DNA from: JBBEAM01 sp040882845
GTDB lineage: Bacteria > Pseudomonadota > Alphaproteobacteria > Kiloniellales > DSM-21159
Assembly (NCBI GenBank): GCA_040882845.1
Contig: JBBEAM010000009.1
Location: 496,001-560,000, forward strand
Direction: 5' to 3'
Length of the DNA: 64,000 nucleotides
Below are positions 19,665 to 28,574 of this stretch, piece by piece. Position numbers and translations under genes: made by a program. The stretch's first letter is position 1. Every line of letters begins with the position of its first letter. A model generated the notes under the pieces. The model did not search any database. It was not told where the DNA came from and saw only the letters and a list, made by a program, of their open reading frames with translations.

Positions 19665-20651
19665 TTACAGGGCGCTGAGCGCGTCGATGGTCTTGAGAAT
19701 GGCCGGGCCGATCAGCACGACGAAGAGCGGCGGCAGGATGAAGACCACCATCGGCACGGTCATGATCGCCGGCAGGCGGGCGGCCTTCTCCTCCGCGCGC
19801 ATCATGCGCTCGTTGCGCATCTCGGCGGAGAGCACCCGCAGCGACTGCGCCAGCGGCGTGCCGTAGCGCTCGGTCTGAATCAGGGTATTGATCAGCGCGC
19901 GCATGTTGGGCAGCGGCACGCGCATGGCAAGGTTGTCGAGCGCCAGATGCCGGTCGGGCAGGAAGCTCAGCTCGACGGCGGTCAATCCGATCTCCTCGGA
20001 AAGCTGGGCACAGGAGCCGGCCATCTCGCGCGACACCCGTTCCAGCGCCGAATCGAGGCTCAGACCCGCTTCCGCACAGATGACCATCAGATCGAAGCCA
20101 TCCGGCAGCGCCATGCGAATCGCGTGCTGGCGCTTCTGGATCGCGTTCTTGACGTAGATGTCCGGCGCGAAGGCGCCGAGCAGCACAGAGCCTATCGCCA
20201 GCATGGCATTCATCGGCTTGCCGAACCCGCCGACCTTGAGGCCGTAGAACAGGCCGACCGCAAACAGCGCGCAGAAAATTGGCACAACCGCCTTGGCGAA
20301 AAGAAAGGTGGTCAGCGCCTGGTTGCTCCGCCAACCAGCCTGCGTCAGCTTGATCTTGGCGGCCGCCGCGTTCTTCGACTTCATCAGCCTCAGTTTGGTG
20401 ACCATGCGCTCCATCATCATCAGGGAGTCGCGCTTGCGCCGGGTGCTATGACCCTGGTCGCCTCCCCTGAGCAGATCCGACTTCAGATCGCGGCGGCGAT
20501 CGCCCAGCATCCGGATCCGCGCCGGCAGGGGGTCGCGCTCCAGCAGGCCGTACCAGATCACGACGAAGAGCATCAGCAGGGCGAAGCCGACCGCCGCTGA
20601 GATGACATCCACGGTGTCGAGAGTGCCGAAAACGCCGTCAAGCGCGTTCAT
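19665..20651 (-). CDS. tadC: Tad pilus inner-membrane platform protein TadC
   Basis: A 328-residue GspF/T2SSF-domain protein. An N-terminal membrane segment (VISAAVGFALLMLFVVIWYGLL) is followed by a cytoplasmic linker, a pair of central membrane segments near residues 115-165, the T2SSF helices (ALPDGFDLMVICAEAGLSLDSALERV) and a C-terminal hydrophobic segment. With TadB it forms the platform that couples the TadA ATPase to pilin extraction. It is the last gene of the tad operon; its ATG overlaps the tadB stop by 4 bases. Confidence 0.92.
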   Translation of the reverse strand: MNALDGVFGTLDTVDVISAAVGFALLMLFVVIWYGLLERDPLPARIRMLGDRRRDLKSDLLRGGDQGHSTRRKRDSLMMMERMVTKLRLMKSKNAAAAKIKLTQAGWRSNQALTTFLFAKAVVPIFCALFAVGLFYGLKVGGFGKPMNAMLAIGSVLLGAFAPDIYVKNAIQKRQHAIRMALPDGFDLMVICAEAGLSLDSALERVSREMAGSCAQLSEEIGLTAVELSFLPDRHLALDNLAMRVPLPNMRALINTLIQTERYGTPLAQSLRVLSAEMRNERMMRAEEKAARLPAIMTVPMVVFILPPLFVVLIGPAILKTIDALSAL

Positions 20652-21625
20652 ATCTCGAACCTCACCATCTTCGCCATCACCAGGATGCCGATCAGGATCA
20701 TCAACAGCGCGCCGCCGACCATGAAGAGGCCGCGGTTATCGCTGAACAGCAGCATCACGTACTCGGGGTTGATCAGCAGCAGGATGCCGAACATCAGAAA
20801 CGGCAGCGAGCCGATAATCCAGGCACTGGCCCGCGCCTCGGAGGACATCGCCCTGATCTTCAGCTTGAGCTGCTGGCGCTTGCGCAGCAGCTCCGAAAGG
20901 TTGTGCAGGGTCTCCGCGAGATTGCCGCCGGTTTCCCTTTGGATCGACATGGCGATGATCAGGAACTTGTACTCGGGAACGTCGATCCGCCGCGCCACCT
21001 TCCACATTGCGCTTTCCAGGCTGTCGCCCAGACGCACCGCGTCGGAAATCCGGCGAAATTCGATACCGATGGGATCCGGCATCTCGGTCGCCACCGTGGA
21101 AATGGATTCCGAGACCGGAAGTCCCGATCTCAGGCCGCGAATGATCAGATCGATGGCTTCAGGAAAAATCTTAAGGAACTTCGCGACCCTGCGGTTGCCC
21201 AGGAAGCCGATCATCTTGTAGGGCAGTGCGATGCCGACGATGGCGCCGGCCAGGTAGGACAGCAGCCAGGGGAAAGCTGCGCCATAGTGAAAGGCCGTCG
21301 CCGAAACGCCGGTCAACGTGAGAATCAGCAGGCCGAATTGACCGATGGAAATCCGCCGCCCGGTGCGCGCCAGCTTTTGGCGCAGCATCTCAGGATTCGG
21401 CAGCAGGCGCTTCGCCAGGTCGTCGAGCGAGGCAATGCTGCTGGCCTCGTCGCTGATTCGCAGCGAGCGCTTCGCCGCCGCCTGCAGGATCGGATCGCGG
21501 AAGGAGACCCGCGACATCCGCCGCTTGACCGCGGCCTCGTTGGCATCGCCCAGGAAGGCATAGAGCAGAAGGATGGCGCCGAGCGCGGCGCCCAGCGCGG
21601 CCACGACGACCTGCCAGTTTTCCAT
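20648..21625 (-). CDS. tadB: Tad pilus inner-membrane platform protein TadB
   Basis: A 325-residue T2SSF-domain protein with an N-terminal membrane segment at residues 5-25, two near 95-135, and two C-terminal ones from about 260. The conserved helix IFPEAIDLIIRGLRSGLPVSESI lies near residue 155, and the partner helix FLIIAMSIQRETGGNLAETL near 220. It pairs with TadC. The start codon shares one base with the tadA stop. Confidence 0.92.
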   Translation of the reverse strand: MENWQVVVAALGAALGAILLLYAFLGDANEAAVKRRMSRVSFRDPILQAAAKRSLRISDEASSIASLDDLAKRLLPNPEMLRQKLARTGRRISIGQFGLLILTLTGVSATAFHYGAAFPWLLSYLAGAIVGIALPYKMIGFLGNRRVAKFLKIFPEAIDLIIRGLRSGLPVSESISTVATEMPDPIGIEFRRISDAVRLGDSLESAMWKVARRIDVPEYKFLIIAMSIQRETGGNLAETLHNLSELLRKRQQLKLKIRAMSSEARASAWIIGSLPFLMFGILLLINPEYVMLLFSDNRGLFMVGGALLMILIGILVMAKMVRFEI

Positions 21626-23361
21626 TATATCGCCTCCAGCAGGGACTTCTCGAGACCGAAGTACGCGGCCTTGGGCGCGAAATGCGGCCGCATTCCGGAC
21701 GACCTGAACTCGCCGAGCAGATTGCCGCGCTCATCCTCCCCGCGGAAATCGTAGGTGAAGAGCTCCTGCATGGTGATGACATCGCCCTCCATGCCGACGA
21801 TTTCACTGATGTGGGTAATCCGGCGCTTGCCGTCGCGCATCCGGCTCACCTGCACGACGAGGTCGATTGCCGAGGCCATCTGGGTGCGGATGGCGGTGCT
21901 GGACAGCTTCAGTCCGGCCATGCCGACCATGTTCTCCAGACGCATCAGCGCCTCGCGCGGCCGATTGGCGTGAATCGTCGAGAAGGAGCCGTCATGGCCG
22001 GTGTTCATCGCCTGCAGCATGTCGATCGCTTCGCTGCCGCGGCACTCGCCGAGAATGATGCGGTCGGGGCGCATACGCAGGGCGTTCTTGACCAGATCGC
22101 GCATCGAGATCTCGCCGCCGCCCTCCAGATTCGCGGTGCGCGTCTCCAGACGCACAACATGCGGCTGCTGCAGCTGCAACTCGGCCGCGTCCTCGATGGT
22201 GACGACCCGTTCGCCGGGGTCGATCATCCGCGAGATGGCGTTGAGCAAGGTCGTCTTACCCGAGCCGGTACCGCCGGAGATCAGAATGTTGAGCCGCGAG
22301 CGGCCGGCGATGCGCAATACCGACGCCATCGCCGGCGACAGGTTGGCCTGCCGCTCCATGACCTCGAGCGTGATCTTCTTCTTGGCGAATTTACGAATCG
22401 AGATCGAGGGGCCGTCGATCGCCAGCGGCGGAATGATGATGTTGACGCGGCTGCCGTCGGCGAGGCGGGCATCGACCAGCGGCGAGCTTTCGTCCACCCG
22501 GCGGCCGATCGCCGTGACGATGCGCGTGGCGATCGACAGCACGTGGGAGTTGTCGCGGAACACGACGTTGGTCAGCTCGAGTTTGCCGCCGCGCTCGACA
22601 TAAACCTGCTTCGGGCCGTTGACCATGATGTCGGTGATCGCCTCGTCCGCGAGCAGCGGCTCCAGCGGCCCCAGTCCCAGCATGTCGTCGAGGAGCCAGG
22701 CGATCAGGCGCTCACGCTCGGAGCGGTTCAGGGTCAGCCCATGCTCGGCGAGCAGTTCGCCGACCACGACATGCATCTCCTGGCTGAGTTCGACACGGGT
22801 CATCGCCGCAGCGACCGAGGCGTCGATACGCTCCATCAGATGCGGCTGTATGGTCCGTTTGGCACCTTCGATGGAGGTGAAGCTCGCGCCGCCGCTGGCG
22901 CTCTGGCCTTTTGGCGCGCAGTAATCGGGGGTCGCGGCCTCGCCGTTGGCAGCCGCGGCGCGCAAGGCAGCGGAGCCGCGCGGCTGGCTGGCGCCATTGC
23001 CGCCAGAGCCAGCGGTCCGCCCCGGTTGTGACGCCGCAGCCGCGCCGGAGGCCTTGGCGAGCAAGGCGTTGGCAATTTGCGAAACCAGATTGCGCTGCTC
23101 GAGAAGGTCGGGCTGGTAGTCCTCCCCGGCCAGGATCTCGATCACCGCCGCCTTGACCTCGCGCACCAAGTCGCCGCGCGTGCACTGTGCCGCCTGTTCC
23201 GGCGGGATCTTTTCCAAAACGCCGTGCAGCAAGCGCTCCGCGAGGCCCTCGCTGGAGCTCTCGGCTGCACCGCCATCCGGCGTCTCGAGTAGCTGCGGCG
23301 GCTCGCGCCGCAGCTTACTCTCGCCGTCCGCCGGCCCCTTTCCCGAAAGCCACCCCATCAC
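21625..23361 (-). CDS. tadA: Tad pilus assembly ATPase TadA (CpaF)
   Basis: A 578-residue hexameric secretion ATPase that drives pilus extension. Walker A GGTGSGKTT has Lys369, the Asp box reads VTIEDAAELQL, Walker B is RIILGECRGSEAIDML, and the His box follows in MNTGHDGSFSTIHANRPREAL. The N-terminal region is unusual: residues about 105-165 form an Ala/Gly/Ser/Gln-rich linker inside the N-terminal domain, longer than I expect for CpaF. It overlaps cpaE by 4 bases. Other family members also retract pili, but retraction cannot be judged here. Confidence 0.95.
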   Translation of the reverse strand: MMGWLSGKGPADGESKLRREPPQLLETPDGGAAESSSEGLAERLLHGVLEKIPPEQAAQCTRGDLVREVKAAVIEILAGEDYQPDLLEQRNLVSQIANALLAKASGAAAASQPGRTAGSGGNGASQPRGSAALRAAAANGEAATPDYCAPKGQSASGGASFTSIEGAKRTIQPHLMERIDASVAAAMTRVELSQEMHVVVGELLAEHGLTLNRSERERLIAWLLDDMLGLGPLEPLLADEAITDIMVNGPKQVYVERGGKLELTNVVFRDNSHVLSIATRIVTAIGRRVDESSPLVDARLADGSRVNIIIPPLAIDGPSISIRKFAKKKITLEVMERQANLSPAMASVLRIAGRSRLNILISGGTGSGKTTLLNAISRMIDPGERVVTIEDAAELQLQQPHVVRLETRTANLEGGGEISMRDLVKNALRMRPDRIILGECRGSEAIDMLQAMNTGHDGSFSTIHANRPREALMRLENMVGMAGLKLSSTAIRTQMASAIDLVVQVSRMRDGKRRITHISEIVGMEGDVITMQELFTYDFRGEDERGNLLGEFRSSGMRPHFAPKAAYFGLEKSLLEAI

Positions 23362-24659
23362 GATACCTTCAGCGCCTCGCCGAGATCGGCGTCCCCGCGG
23401 TTCTTCTGCGTTTTCGGCTTGCTTTTGAACAGGGAGCGAAGTCCGCCCTTGGACGGCCGCTCGCCCGCCAAGATTTCAGCGAGCGCCTGGAATGCCTTGG
23501 CCGAAGGGGCGCTTTTGGACAGCGCCGGCACGCTGCGGCCGGCGTTGGCCGAAGCCGAAACATGCTTGAAATCCTCCGGCACGACGAGGTCGATCTTGTG
23601 CTTCACGCCCTTTTCGAACTGGGGTTTGCCGACCTGCGCCTTGCGCTCGGGCCCGACTCGGCTGGCCAGCAGTGTCACGTTGTCCCTCTTGCCCGCGTTC
23701 TCCAGCATGTGGAGGATACGGCTGGAGTCGCGAATGCCCGCCAGCGTGAGGTCGGTGATCAACACGATCCGGTCGGCCATATCGATCAGGGGCCGGTAAG
23801 CCGGAAGCAGGGCGCGCGGCAGGTCGACCAGCACCTGGTCGTAGTCGCCACGCAGCTGCAGCATGAGTGCGTCGATCGCCTCGGGCTCGAAGGAGATGAC
23901 GTCTTCGATCGGCTCCTCGGCGCCGAGCACCGAGAAGTTTTCGTTCTCGCGGACCATCGCGCTGGACAGCAGCAGGCTGTCCATGCGGTCGGGATGACCG
24001 AGAATCTCGCGCAGGCCGCGCCCCGGGTCCAGATCGAGGGCAAGTGCGCTGATGCCGTACTGCAGATCGAGATCGACCAGCACCGTGCGCTTCGACAGGG
24101 TGTGGGCGATGCACCAGCCCGTATTGACGGCGATGGTCGAGCAGCCGACCCCCCCGCGTGCGGCGACGAAGAGCGTCAGCTTGGCGGGATTGCTCGCCGC
24201 CCTGGTGGCCGCCGACATGGCTTCGATGTGGCGGCGCTGTTCGATCCTGCTCTCGGCGGCGCTCAGGGCGGCGTCGATGGCGTTCTTGCTCAGCGGCTTG
24301 ACCAGATAGTCGATGGCCCCGGCATCGGTCAGTTCGCGGTAGAGGTGAATGTCGTTCTTGCTGCCGAAGGCGACGACGCCATAGGTGATCTGCGCTTCGG
24401 CGACGAACATGTGCAACAGGTCGCTCGGCTCGTCGACTTCGTCGATATCGAGCAGGGCATAGCCGACGGACAGGCCGGCGGCCGCGCGTTCGCAGGCGTC
24501 TTCCAGATTGCCGCGGCGAATGATGTCGAAAGGCTGTCCGAAATCCGTCGCCACGGACTGCAGCACCTTGAGGCTGACGTCGTCGCCCGCATAGGCGAGG
24601 ATCGGCAGATGTTCGGCCGCGGGGTCGCTTTCCGCGGCCAGGCGTAGAGCTTCAGCCAT
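23358..24659 (-). CDS. cpaE: CpaE/TadZ pilus polar-localisation protein
   Basis: A 433-residue protein with a receiver-like N-terminal half, including AEHLPILAYAGDDVSLKVLQ and the end-of-domain KPLSKNAIDAALSAAE. A ParA/MinD-type ATPase half starts near residue 150. Its P-loop region AARGGVGCSTIAVNT carries Cys-Ser where the canonical deviant Walker motif has Lys-Ser/Thr, so nucleotide binding may be altered. LVDLDLQYG and LVDLPRAL are the downstream switch motifs. CpaE/TadZ places the Tad machine at a cell pole. It starts 3 bases after the cpaD stop. Confidence 0.88.
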   Translation of the reverse strand: MAEALRLAAESDPAAEHLPILAYAGDDVSLKVLQSVATDFGQPFDIIRRGNLEDACERAAAGLSVGYALLDIDEVDEPSDLLHMFVAEAQITYGVVAFGSKNDIHLYRELTDAGAIDYLVKPLSKNAIDAALSAAESRIEQRRHIEAMSAATRAASNPAKLTLFVAARGGVGCSTIAVNTGWCIAHTLSKRTVLVDLDLQYGISALALDLDPGRGLREILGHPDRMDSLLLSSAMVRENENFSVLGAEEPIEDVISFEPEAIDALMLQLRGDYDQVLVDLPRALLPAYRPLIDMADRIVLITDLTLAGIRDSSRILHMLENAGKRDNVTLLASRVGPERKAQVGKPQFEKGVKHKIDLVVPEDFKHVSASANAGRSVPALSKSAPSAKAFQALAEILAGERPSKGGLRSLFKSKPKTQKNRGDADLGEALKVS

Positions 24660-24662
24660 CGG

Positions 24663-25295
24663 TCAGATTCCTCCCGTGCTAGGGGCCTGAAGGGCCGGCG
24701 TGGTCCTGGTCCGCAGGCGTTTGACCGCGTCGGCGTTGGCATCGCCCCGCGCGTCGCCGGGATCGCGGCCTTCGATCAGATCCGCCGGATCCTCGATCAT
24801 TACCGAAAGATTCTGCGCCGTGGCACAGCCGTGGTTGCTGGCGTTGTGATTGGTATAGGGATTGGGCTGGACCGTTTCCCAATCCGGGCAGTTCGGCGCA
24901 ATCGCGGTGAAGCGCCGCACGGTTACCCGCACCAGATCGGGCGCGGACTCCGGTGTATCGACGAGCCGCGAGGTGATTCCACGGTCGGCCAGGGCCTCGA
25001 CCACGGCGAAAGCGCGATCGCGCTCCAGCAGCGGGTCGCCGAGGCCACGGGGCAGCTCGACCATCACCGTAGCGGCCGAAGTGCTGTCGGCGAGTAACGG
25101 CCGGGCGAACTGCTCGAGCCGCGCGGCTTCGATTTCGGTGACCATGGCGCTGCCCGGAAGGAACTCCACGGCATGGCGCGAATCCAGTTCCATGACCTCG
25201 ATCTTCTTGGGCGGCGGCGGCGGACCTTCCGGCACCTGGCAAGCGGCAAGCAGGGCGCTCAGGGCGAAACCGTATGCGATCTTGCTGATGGACAT
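24663..25295 (-). CDS. cpaD: CpaD-type pilus lipoprotein
   Basis: A 210-residue lipoprotein with signal peptide and lipobox ALLAAC (Cys near residue 19), then a Pro-rich stretch. The CpaD family core shows VTVRRFTAIAPNCPDWE and NHGCATAQNLSVMIEDPADLIEGR. It is an outer-membrane accessory of the CpaC secretin. ATG 25295 is preceded by GAGGAGAAAGCAG; a TTG at 25310 would overlap that ribosome site, so I reject it. Confidence 0.88.
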   Translation of the reverse strand: MSISKIAYGFALSALLAACQVPEGPPPPPKKIEVMELDSRHAVEFLPGSAMVTEIEAARLEQFARPLLADSTSAATVMVELPRGLGDPLLERDRAFAVVEALADRGITSRLVDTPESAPDLVRVTVRRFTAIAPNCPDWETVQPNPYTNHNASNHGCATAQNLSVMIEDPADLIEGRDPGDARGDANADAVKRLRTRTTPALQAPSTGGI

Positions 25296-25306
25296 CTGCT
25301 TTCTCC

Positions 25307-26773
25307 TCAATCCCAGGCGAAGCCGAACTTGCCGGGCAGGCGCTGTTCGGCGCTCTGCGTCGGCGCGTCCGTTTGCGGGGCCTGCTGGACGGGCAGCTGT
25401 GGCTGCGCCGCCGGCGAAGACGCGGTCTGCTCCTCCGCCCCGCGCGGGGCGAGCGGGGCGCTCTCGACGCTCGGCGAAGCGGTTCCCTGCTTGCCGGTGG
25501 TGCGGCCGTAGAGCACGCGGTCGACATCGTCTGGCGGCTCGAAACCGTCGGTCGGCAGCACGATCTGACGGTCGTCGACCGGCTTGACCAGATAAGGGGT
25601 GACGATGATCACCAGTTCGGTCTCGTCGCGCTGCCAGTTGTCGGAGCGGAACAATGCGCCGAGTATGGGGATATCCCCGAGGATCGGAAACTCGTCGATG
25701 CTCTGGCGCGTCGTGTTCTGCAGCAGGCCGGCGATGGCGAAGGACTGCCCGCTGCCCAGCTCGACCGTGGTTTCGGCGCGTCGGGTCGTCAGGGCCGGAA
25801 TGTTGATGCTGTCGATGGTCACGGCGCCGAGCTGGGAAAGCTGACTGACCTCCGGACGCACCCGCAGGTTGATGCGGTTGCGCGTCACAAGCGTCGGCGT
25901 GAAGCTGAGCGACACGCCGAACTGCTTGAATTCGATCGAGATGCCGCCGTCATCGTCCTGTGAGATCGGAATCGGGAACTCGCCGCCGGCCAGGAAGCTC
26001 GCGGTCTCGCCGGACATCGCCGTCAGGTTCGGCTCGGCGAGCAGAGTCACCAGACCCTCGGCGGCCAGGGCATCGACCAGCACGTTGATATCGAGGTTGC
26101 TGTTGGAATAGCTGCCGAAAAGATTGTCGGCATCGGGGCTGCGGAGCACGTTGCCCAGGGCGTCGATCACGATGTCGTCGCCGGTGGCCAGACCGAAGGT
26201 GAAGTCGCCCACGGTTCCGATGGCTTCCCAGTTGATGCCGAAATCCTTGTTGACCGTGCGCGACACCTCCGCCACGCGCACCCGCAGATGCACCTGATCG
26301 GAGCCGAGCACGGAGAGGCGGTTGATGACGTCGCCGCCTTCGCCGATATAGCGGCTGGCCACGCGCACGGCATCTTCCGCCTCGACCGGCGAATCGACGC
26401 TGCCGGTCAGCAGAATTCCGGCGCCCACGCTCTGCGCCTTGACATTGGAGCCGGGCAGCAGGTCGGCGTAGATTCGCCGCAGTGCCGGCAGGTTATGGGT
26501 GATGATGATGGTACGGTTGAAGAGGATCTCCTCCTCCTCGTCCACGGCAAACAGCGTGGTTTCCCCGGCGCTCTTGCCAAAGATGTAGACCAGGGTCGGC
26601 GACATCACCTGGATGTCGGCGATTTCGGGGTTGGCGACGAAAACCGAGGCAGCGGGCCGCGGCAAGCGGATCACCTCACCCTGGTTGACGGCGATCTCCA
26701 TCGCCATGGCCGAGCTAGAGCCCGCCCAAGCGGTTAAAAACAGCACGATGGCGAAGGTCAGACGGGTAAGCAT
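25307..26773 (-). CDS. cpaC: Tad pilus outer-membrane secretin CpaC/RcpA
   Basis: A 488-residue secretin with a cleavable signal peptide (cleavage near AMAMEIAV). Its periplasmic N-domain is the BON-like pilus secretin type: VIRLPRPAASVFVANPEIADIQV, then the second domain near residue 100. The secretin domain (about 170-390) includes GEFPIPISQDD and the C-terminal beta segment with IPALTTRRAETTVELGSGQSFAIAGLL. The C-terminal 70 residues are Pro/Gln/Ala-rich and probably disordered. It forms the pore for the Flp pilus. Confidence 0.92.
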   Translation of the reverse strand: MLTRLTFAIVLFLTAWAGSSSAMAMEIAVNQGEVIRLPRPAASVFVANPEIADIQVMSPTLVYIFGKSAGETTLFAVDEEEEILFNRTIIITHNLPALRRIYADLLPGSNVKAQSVGAGILLTGSVDSPVEAEDAVRVASRYIGEGGDVINRLSVLGSDQVHLRVRVAEVSRTVNKDFGINWEAIGTVGDFTFGLATGDDIVIDALGNVLRSPDADNLFGSYSNSNLDINVLVDALAAEGLVTLLAEPNLTAMSGETASFLAGGEFPIPISQDDDGGISIEFKQFGVSLSFTPTLVTRNRINLRVRPEVSQLSQLGAVTIDSINIPALTTRRAETTVELGSGQSFAIAGLLQNTTRQSIDEFPILGDIPILGALFRSDNWQRDETELVIIVTPYLVKPVDDRQIVLPTDGFEPPDDVDRVLYGRTTGKQGTASPSVESAPLAPRGAEEQTASSPAAQPQLPVQQAPQTDAPTQSAEQRLPGKFGFAWD

Positions 26774-26794
26774 GATCCGGTCCCCTTGGTCCCT

Positions 26795-27715
26795 TTAGAA
26801 GGACAGCTCGATGGATTCGCCACCGCGCAGAACCTGCACGCGGCTACGGTTGGTACGATTGCTCTGAGTCGGCGAGGGCAGCAGCATGGAAACTTCGCTG
26901 TCCCAGGTGAAGCCGCGCTCCGGGTCGTCGCGGATCAACCGCTGCTGATCGACCCGCGTCAGCGCCTGCTCGGCCGCGTCCTGGCGGCGCGCGATGATCG
27001 CCTCCTCCGGCTCGTCGGCGAGGCTGCGCAACGACAGCGAGAGCTGACCCAGTTCGACCAGCAGGATCACCAGTTCGGCTTCCTTGGGCAGCAACTCGAG
27101 GGTTGCGATCTGCCCGACCTTGGGCTTGTCCTGCTGATCGCTGGCGGTCTGGTCGATGGCGAGGATTCGCACGCCGGTAAGAACCGTCTCGCTGGCGCGC
27201 CGCGTCGGCATCACCGGATCTTCGGGACGTGAAATCTCGTGGGTCAGGATCAGATCGACGCGATCTCCCGGAAAGACGAAGCCGGCGATACCGGTGATCG
27301 CGTTGATCGGCACTGAAATCGCACGCATGTTCGGGTTGAGCACCGCGGCGAGGAAGCCGCGCTCGCCCGGACGCACCATGCGGCCCGGCGTGATCGGCTC
27401 GCCGGCGCGCAGACCCTGACGCACCACGGCGCCGGTAAAGGCCTCGATGTCGTTCGACTTCATCTCGATATAGGCGCCATCGTTCCACTGGTCCTCGGGC
27501 CAGGCGCGCCAGCGCAGCTGGCCGGGACGCACCAGGCTGCCGGTCGGCAGGTCCTCGGCGGCGACCAGAACCTGGTACTTCGGCTCGGGCGGCGGCGCTT
27601 CGGTCACCTGCTGCTGGGACGGCTGCTGCTGATTGAGGAAGACCCGGATGAACTGCACCGTTCCGGCAACGATTACCAGGGCAACGACGATCAGGATCAA
27701 CTTACGGGCGGTCAT
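26795..27715 (-). CDS. cpaB: Flp pilus assembly protein CpaB/RcpC
   Basis: A 306-residue periplasmic protein anchored by one N-terminal segment (LILIVVALVIVAGTVQFIRVF). The SAF domain follows (YQVLVAAEDLPTGSLVRPGQLRWRAWPE), then the RcpC C-terminal domain (ISVPINAITGIAGFVFPGDRVDLILTH). It supports the CpaC secretin and pilus stability. It is spaced 21 bases from both cpaC and cpaA within the operon. Confidence 0.92.
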   Translation of the reverse strand: MTARKLILIVVALVIVAGTVQFIRVFLNQQQPSQQQVTEAPPPEPKYQVLVAAEDLPTGSLVRPGQLRWRAWPEDQWNDGAYIEMKSNDIEAFTGAVVRQGLRAGEPITPGRMVRPGERGFLAAVLNPNMRAISVPINAITGIAGFVFPGDRVDLILTHEISRPEDPVMPTRRASETVLTGVRILAIDQTASDQQDKPKVGQIATLELLPKEAELVILLVELGQLSLSLRSLADEPEEAIIARRQDAAEQALTRVDQQRLIRDDPERGFTWDSEVSMLLPSPTQSNRTNRSRVQVLRGGESIELSF

Positions 27716-27736
27716 ACCAGGACTCCTTCATGGCGC

Positions 27737-28264
27737 TCAGGCCAACAGGGTTTGCAGGTGCTGCGTCAGAACGAACAAGGCGCCGGCGGAAATCGCGACG
27801 CCGTAGGGCAGATGGATGGCCGGGTCGGCGCTCTCCGCTTCGCCGCCTTCCTGGGGCGCCGGACCGGCGGTCTTCATGCCGCGGCGGCTGCGCAGCCAGC
27901 AGATGCCCGCCAGGACGCCGCCGCCGAGCGCCATCACCAGCAGCAGCGCGGCAAGGCCGCCGGGCCCGCCCCAGAGTGCGGCCGCGGCCAGCAGTTTGAA
28001 GTCGCCGGCGCCGGCCAACCCGAAGGCATAGAGCGGAATACCGACCAGCAGAACGGCCCCGCCGGCCGCCAGATGCGGCAGCAGCGGCGCCAGGCCCGTA
28101 CCCAGCAAGCTATAAGGAAAAAACAAGAGGACGATCGCAACGACACAAAGATTAGGAATCCGATAGGCGCCCAGATCGCTTGCCGCGGCCCAGAGAAACA
28201 GGCCGCAAGCCGCTACCAGCAACACGGCGGCAGACAACATGGCAGGGGAAAGAGTTTCGAACAT
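27737..28264 (-). CDS. cpaA: Prepilin peptidase CpaA/TadV
   Basis: A 175-residue type-IV prepilin peptidase (A24 family) that cleaves the Flp prepilin in the inner membrane. The two catalytic aspartates are visible: Asp30 in AASDLGAYRIPN and Asp88 in the GAGDFK motif. About five to six membrane segments. ATG 28264 is preceded by GCGAGGCG; the longer frame upstream runs into the flp terminator and is unlikely. It is the first gene of the long tad operon, downstream of flp. Confidence 0.9.
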   Translation of the reverse strand: MFETLSPAMLSAAVLLVAACGLFLWAAASDLGAYRIPNLCVVAIVLLFFPYSLLGTGLAPLLPHLAAGGAVLLVGIPLYAFGLAGAGDFKLLAAAALWGGPGGLAALLLVMALGGGVLAGICWLRSRRGMKTAGPAPQEGGEAESADPAIHLPYGVAISAGALFVLTQHLQTLLA

Positions 28265-28316
28265 CGCCTCGCATCTTGAGAAGTTTAGAAAGCGTTTAAA
28301 AACCAAGGCATCTTGA

Positions 28317-28371
28317 GAAAAATCATCCCGCGGCCATGCTCCCAAACGGGGAAGCCAGCCGCGGGATGATT
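28317..28371 (-). terminator. Hairpin terminator/attenuator between flp and cpaA
   Basis: Perfect 14-base arms at 28321-28334 and 28358-28371 enclose a 23-base loop. On the transcribed strand the stem runs into TTTTTCTC. It lies 15 bases past the flp stop. It would end most transcripts after the pilin gene and let a fraction continue into cpaA, giving excess pilin. A 12-base direct repeat (GCATCTTGAGAA at 28271 and 28308) lies just beyond. Confidence 0.8.
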
Positions 28372-28385
28372 ACGAACGCGGCTAC

Positions 28386-28574
28386 TTACGAGGGAGTGCC
28401 GGAAGCAGCGTCTTCGAGAGTCGTCGAAACGAAAGTGAAGATGTCGGTGAGCGAGTCGCCCATAGCGCCCAGGGCGCCGATGGCGGCGACGGAAACCAGA
28501 GCGGCAATCAGACCGTACTCGATGGCCGTTGCCCCCTTTTCACTTTTCACGAAGTGACGGACAAAGCTGAACAT
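28386..28574 (-). CDS. flp: Flp-type major pilin
   Basis: A 62-residue Flp prepilin. A short basic leader ends at Gly14, the cleavage site (KG/ATAIEYGL), with the required Glu-Tyr at 19-20. A hydrophobic stretch follows to about residue 36, then an Asp/Thr/Ser-rich tail. ATG 28574 has AGGAG upstream at good spacing. It would be processed by CpaA and assembled by the machinery encoded downstream. A 399-base AT-rich region ahead holds its promoter. Confidence 0.93.
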   Translation of the reverse strand: MFSFVRHFVKSEKGATAIEYGLIAALVSVAAIGALGAMGDSLTDIFTFVSTTLEDAASGTPS

